Of a stretch of DNA of 64,000 nt, positions 63,097 through 64,000 are shown piece after piece. The DNA is from Bin87 sp965208015 (lineage in GTDB: Bacteria > Chloroflexota > Dehalococcoidia > Lucifugimonadales > UBA3495): assembly GCA_965208015.1 (NCBI GenBank), contig OZ242309.1:992001-1056000 (forward strand), written 5' to 3'. Made by a program: the position numbers and the translations under genes. The notes under the pieces were generated by a model that saw only the letters and a program-made list of their open reading frames with translations, ran no database searches and was not told the origin of the DNA. Every line of letters starts with the position of its first letter. The stretch's first letter is position 1.

Positions 63097-63999
63097 TCAC
63101 TCCAGCGCCCCCGCGTTTGCCAATTCCCGGTACTCCGCCTCGCTCAACCCCACGATCTCGCGCAGCGCGTGCTCCGTATCCTGCCCCAGCAGAGGCGCGG
63201 GGCGGTCCAGCCGGCCCGGGGTAACCGAAAGCTGCATCTCGGTGTAATCGGTGGCGTAGGGACCCATTTCAGGGTGGTCCAACCACGTGAAGTGCTCCCG
63301 GTGGAGCAGTTGCGGATCCTCGAACAGGTCGCGGGTGTCGTTGACCACGCCGGCCGGTACGCCCACAGCCTGGAGCCGACGCATCAGCACGTGGCGGTCG
63401 TGGCTCACCGTCCAGTCCGCGATGATGCCGTCCAGCTTGTCTTCATGGGCTTTGCGCACCCGGAAAGTGCGGAACTCGCCCGACGCAATATCGGTGAACC
63501 CGTCGGCGGCGATCTCGTCGCGCAGCGCTGCCCACTGCTCGTCGTCAAATGCCGCGATGGCAATCCACCGGTCGGCCTCGCCGTTGGCATCCGGCGCGCA
63601 CGGATACGCGCCGTGCGGCGATGCCGCTGTGTGACGATTGCCGACCAAGTCCGGCTCCCGGCCGTTGACGGCTGCATCCAACAGCATTGGCCCGCCGAAG
63701 TGGAGGCTGGTTTCCAACTGCGACATGTCCAGGTGCGTCCCTTTGCCAGTGGCCCGCTGCCGGTCCACCGCGGCCAGGATGGCGGACACGGCGAACTTGG
63801 GACACACGAAGTCGGTGTAAGCGCCGTACGGGTTCACCGGCCCGCGGTCCGGCCAGCCGATGATGTTTGTGTATCCGGCGAGAGACGACAGCACCGCGCC
63901 GAACCCGGGCTGCGTTTGCATCGGCCCGCCCCGTCCCAGCATTGACGCGCTGAACAGCACGATGCGCGGGTTCACTCGGCTCAGTTCGTCGTAACCCAG
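63097..63999 (-). CDS. CaiB/BaiF-family (class III) CoA-transferase, N-terminus beyond the window
   Basis: The frame is open to the right edge, so the start lies outside; the visible part has 300 residues of an about 400-residue enzyme. It begins LGYDELSRVNPRIVLFSAS and has GPVNPYGAYTDFVCPKFA, the catalytic Asp in GTHLDMSQLETSL, and NRHTAASPHGAYPC. These enzymes transfer CoA between acids via a glutamyl/aspartyl-CoA thioester. The acid is unknown. The GTG at 63975 is not its start, since homologous residues precede it. Confidence 0.9.
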   Translation of the reverse strand: MGYDELSRVNPRIVLFSASMLGRGGPMQTQPGFGAVLSSLAGYTNIIGWPDRGPVNPYGAYTDFVCPKFAVSAILAAVDRQRATGKGTHLDMSQLETSLHFGGPMLLDAAVNGREPDLVGNRHTAASPHGAYPCAPDANGEADRWIAIAAFDDEQWAALRDEIAADGFTDIASGEFRTFRVRKAHEDKLDGIIADWTVSHDRHVLMRRLQAVGVPAGVVNDTRDLFEDPQLLHREHFTWLDHPEMGPYATDYTEMQLSVTPGRLDRPAPLLGQDTEHALREIVGLSEAEYRELANAGALE

Positions 64000-64000
64000 A

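Overview
The window is GC-rich bacterial DNA (over 60% GC by eye), densely packed and coding on both strands. The gene set suggests a free-living heterotroph. It has an electron-transfer flavoprotein pair, a luciferase-like flavin monooxygenase, short-chain dehydrogenase and aldo/keto reductase genes, CaiB-type CoA transferase and P450 genes, a complete SufBCDSU operon, and a DnaG with the Cx3C form of the zinc finger followed directly by RpoD. Chloroflexota (SAR202/Dehalococcoidia-like) is my best guess, but this is an inference from family resemblance, not a placement. TTG start codons are common.

Layout, 0-9.5 kb: the end of a PIN-domain toxin; etfB-etfA (minus strand) with a MITE-like repeat between them; an apparent four-gene minus-strand operon of two unknown overlapping genes, a transglutaminase-like protein and an aldo/keto reductase; divergent from it, a lower-GC restriction-modification cassette in which an XRE-type DNA-binding domain is fused to the restriction endonuclease; then DUF1802, a 3-methyladenine glycosylase and a TatD nuclease.

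9.5-25 kb is core metabolism: a strong promoter and sufB-sufC-sufD-sufS-sufU-sufU2, then (minus) alpha/beta hydrolase, ferritin, DinB-like and a triple-DUF4377 lipoprotein, then (plus) sucC-sucD, pyrG behind a promoter and a structured 200-nt leader, and fsa-rho.

25-42 kb: a 1,228-residue surface protein with fibronectin-III and cadherin-like domains, two tandem Uma2 genes sharing 102 identical bases, a response regulator-histidine kinase-stalk protein operon, dnaG-rpoD, a zinc ribbon protein, a sortase-fold protein lacking all three catalytic residues, a CBS/CorC protein, glmU, a small membrane protein and rph.

42-64 kb is more accessory: BrnTA toxin-antitoxin, an M16 protease, an overlapping minus-strand series (membrane proteins, retropepsin-like protease, flavin monooxygenase, pentapeptide-TIR protein, lipoprotein), a protein with five 17-residue repeats, a single-chain nuclease-methyltransferase, two units with near-identical promoter leaders, an alpha/beta hydrolase-fold protein with altered catalytic residues, nth-like-hicB-hicA in which hicA is frameshifted at an A7 run, sfsA, a regulator with a degenerate receiver, and a cytochrome P450 gene split by an intact ISAs1-family element with a 10-bp target duplication. 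The window ends inside a CaiB/BaiF CoA-transferase gene. I saw no rRNA, tRNA or CRISPR array.
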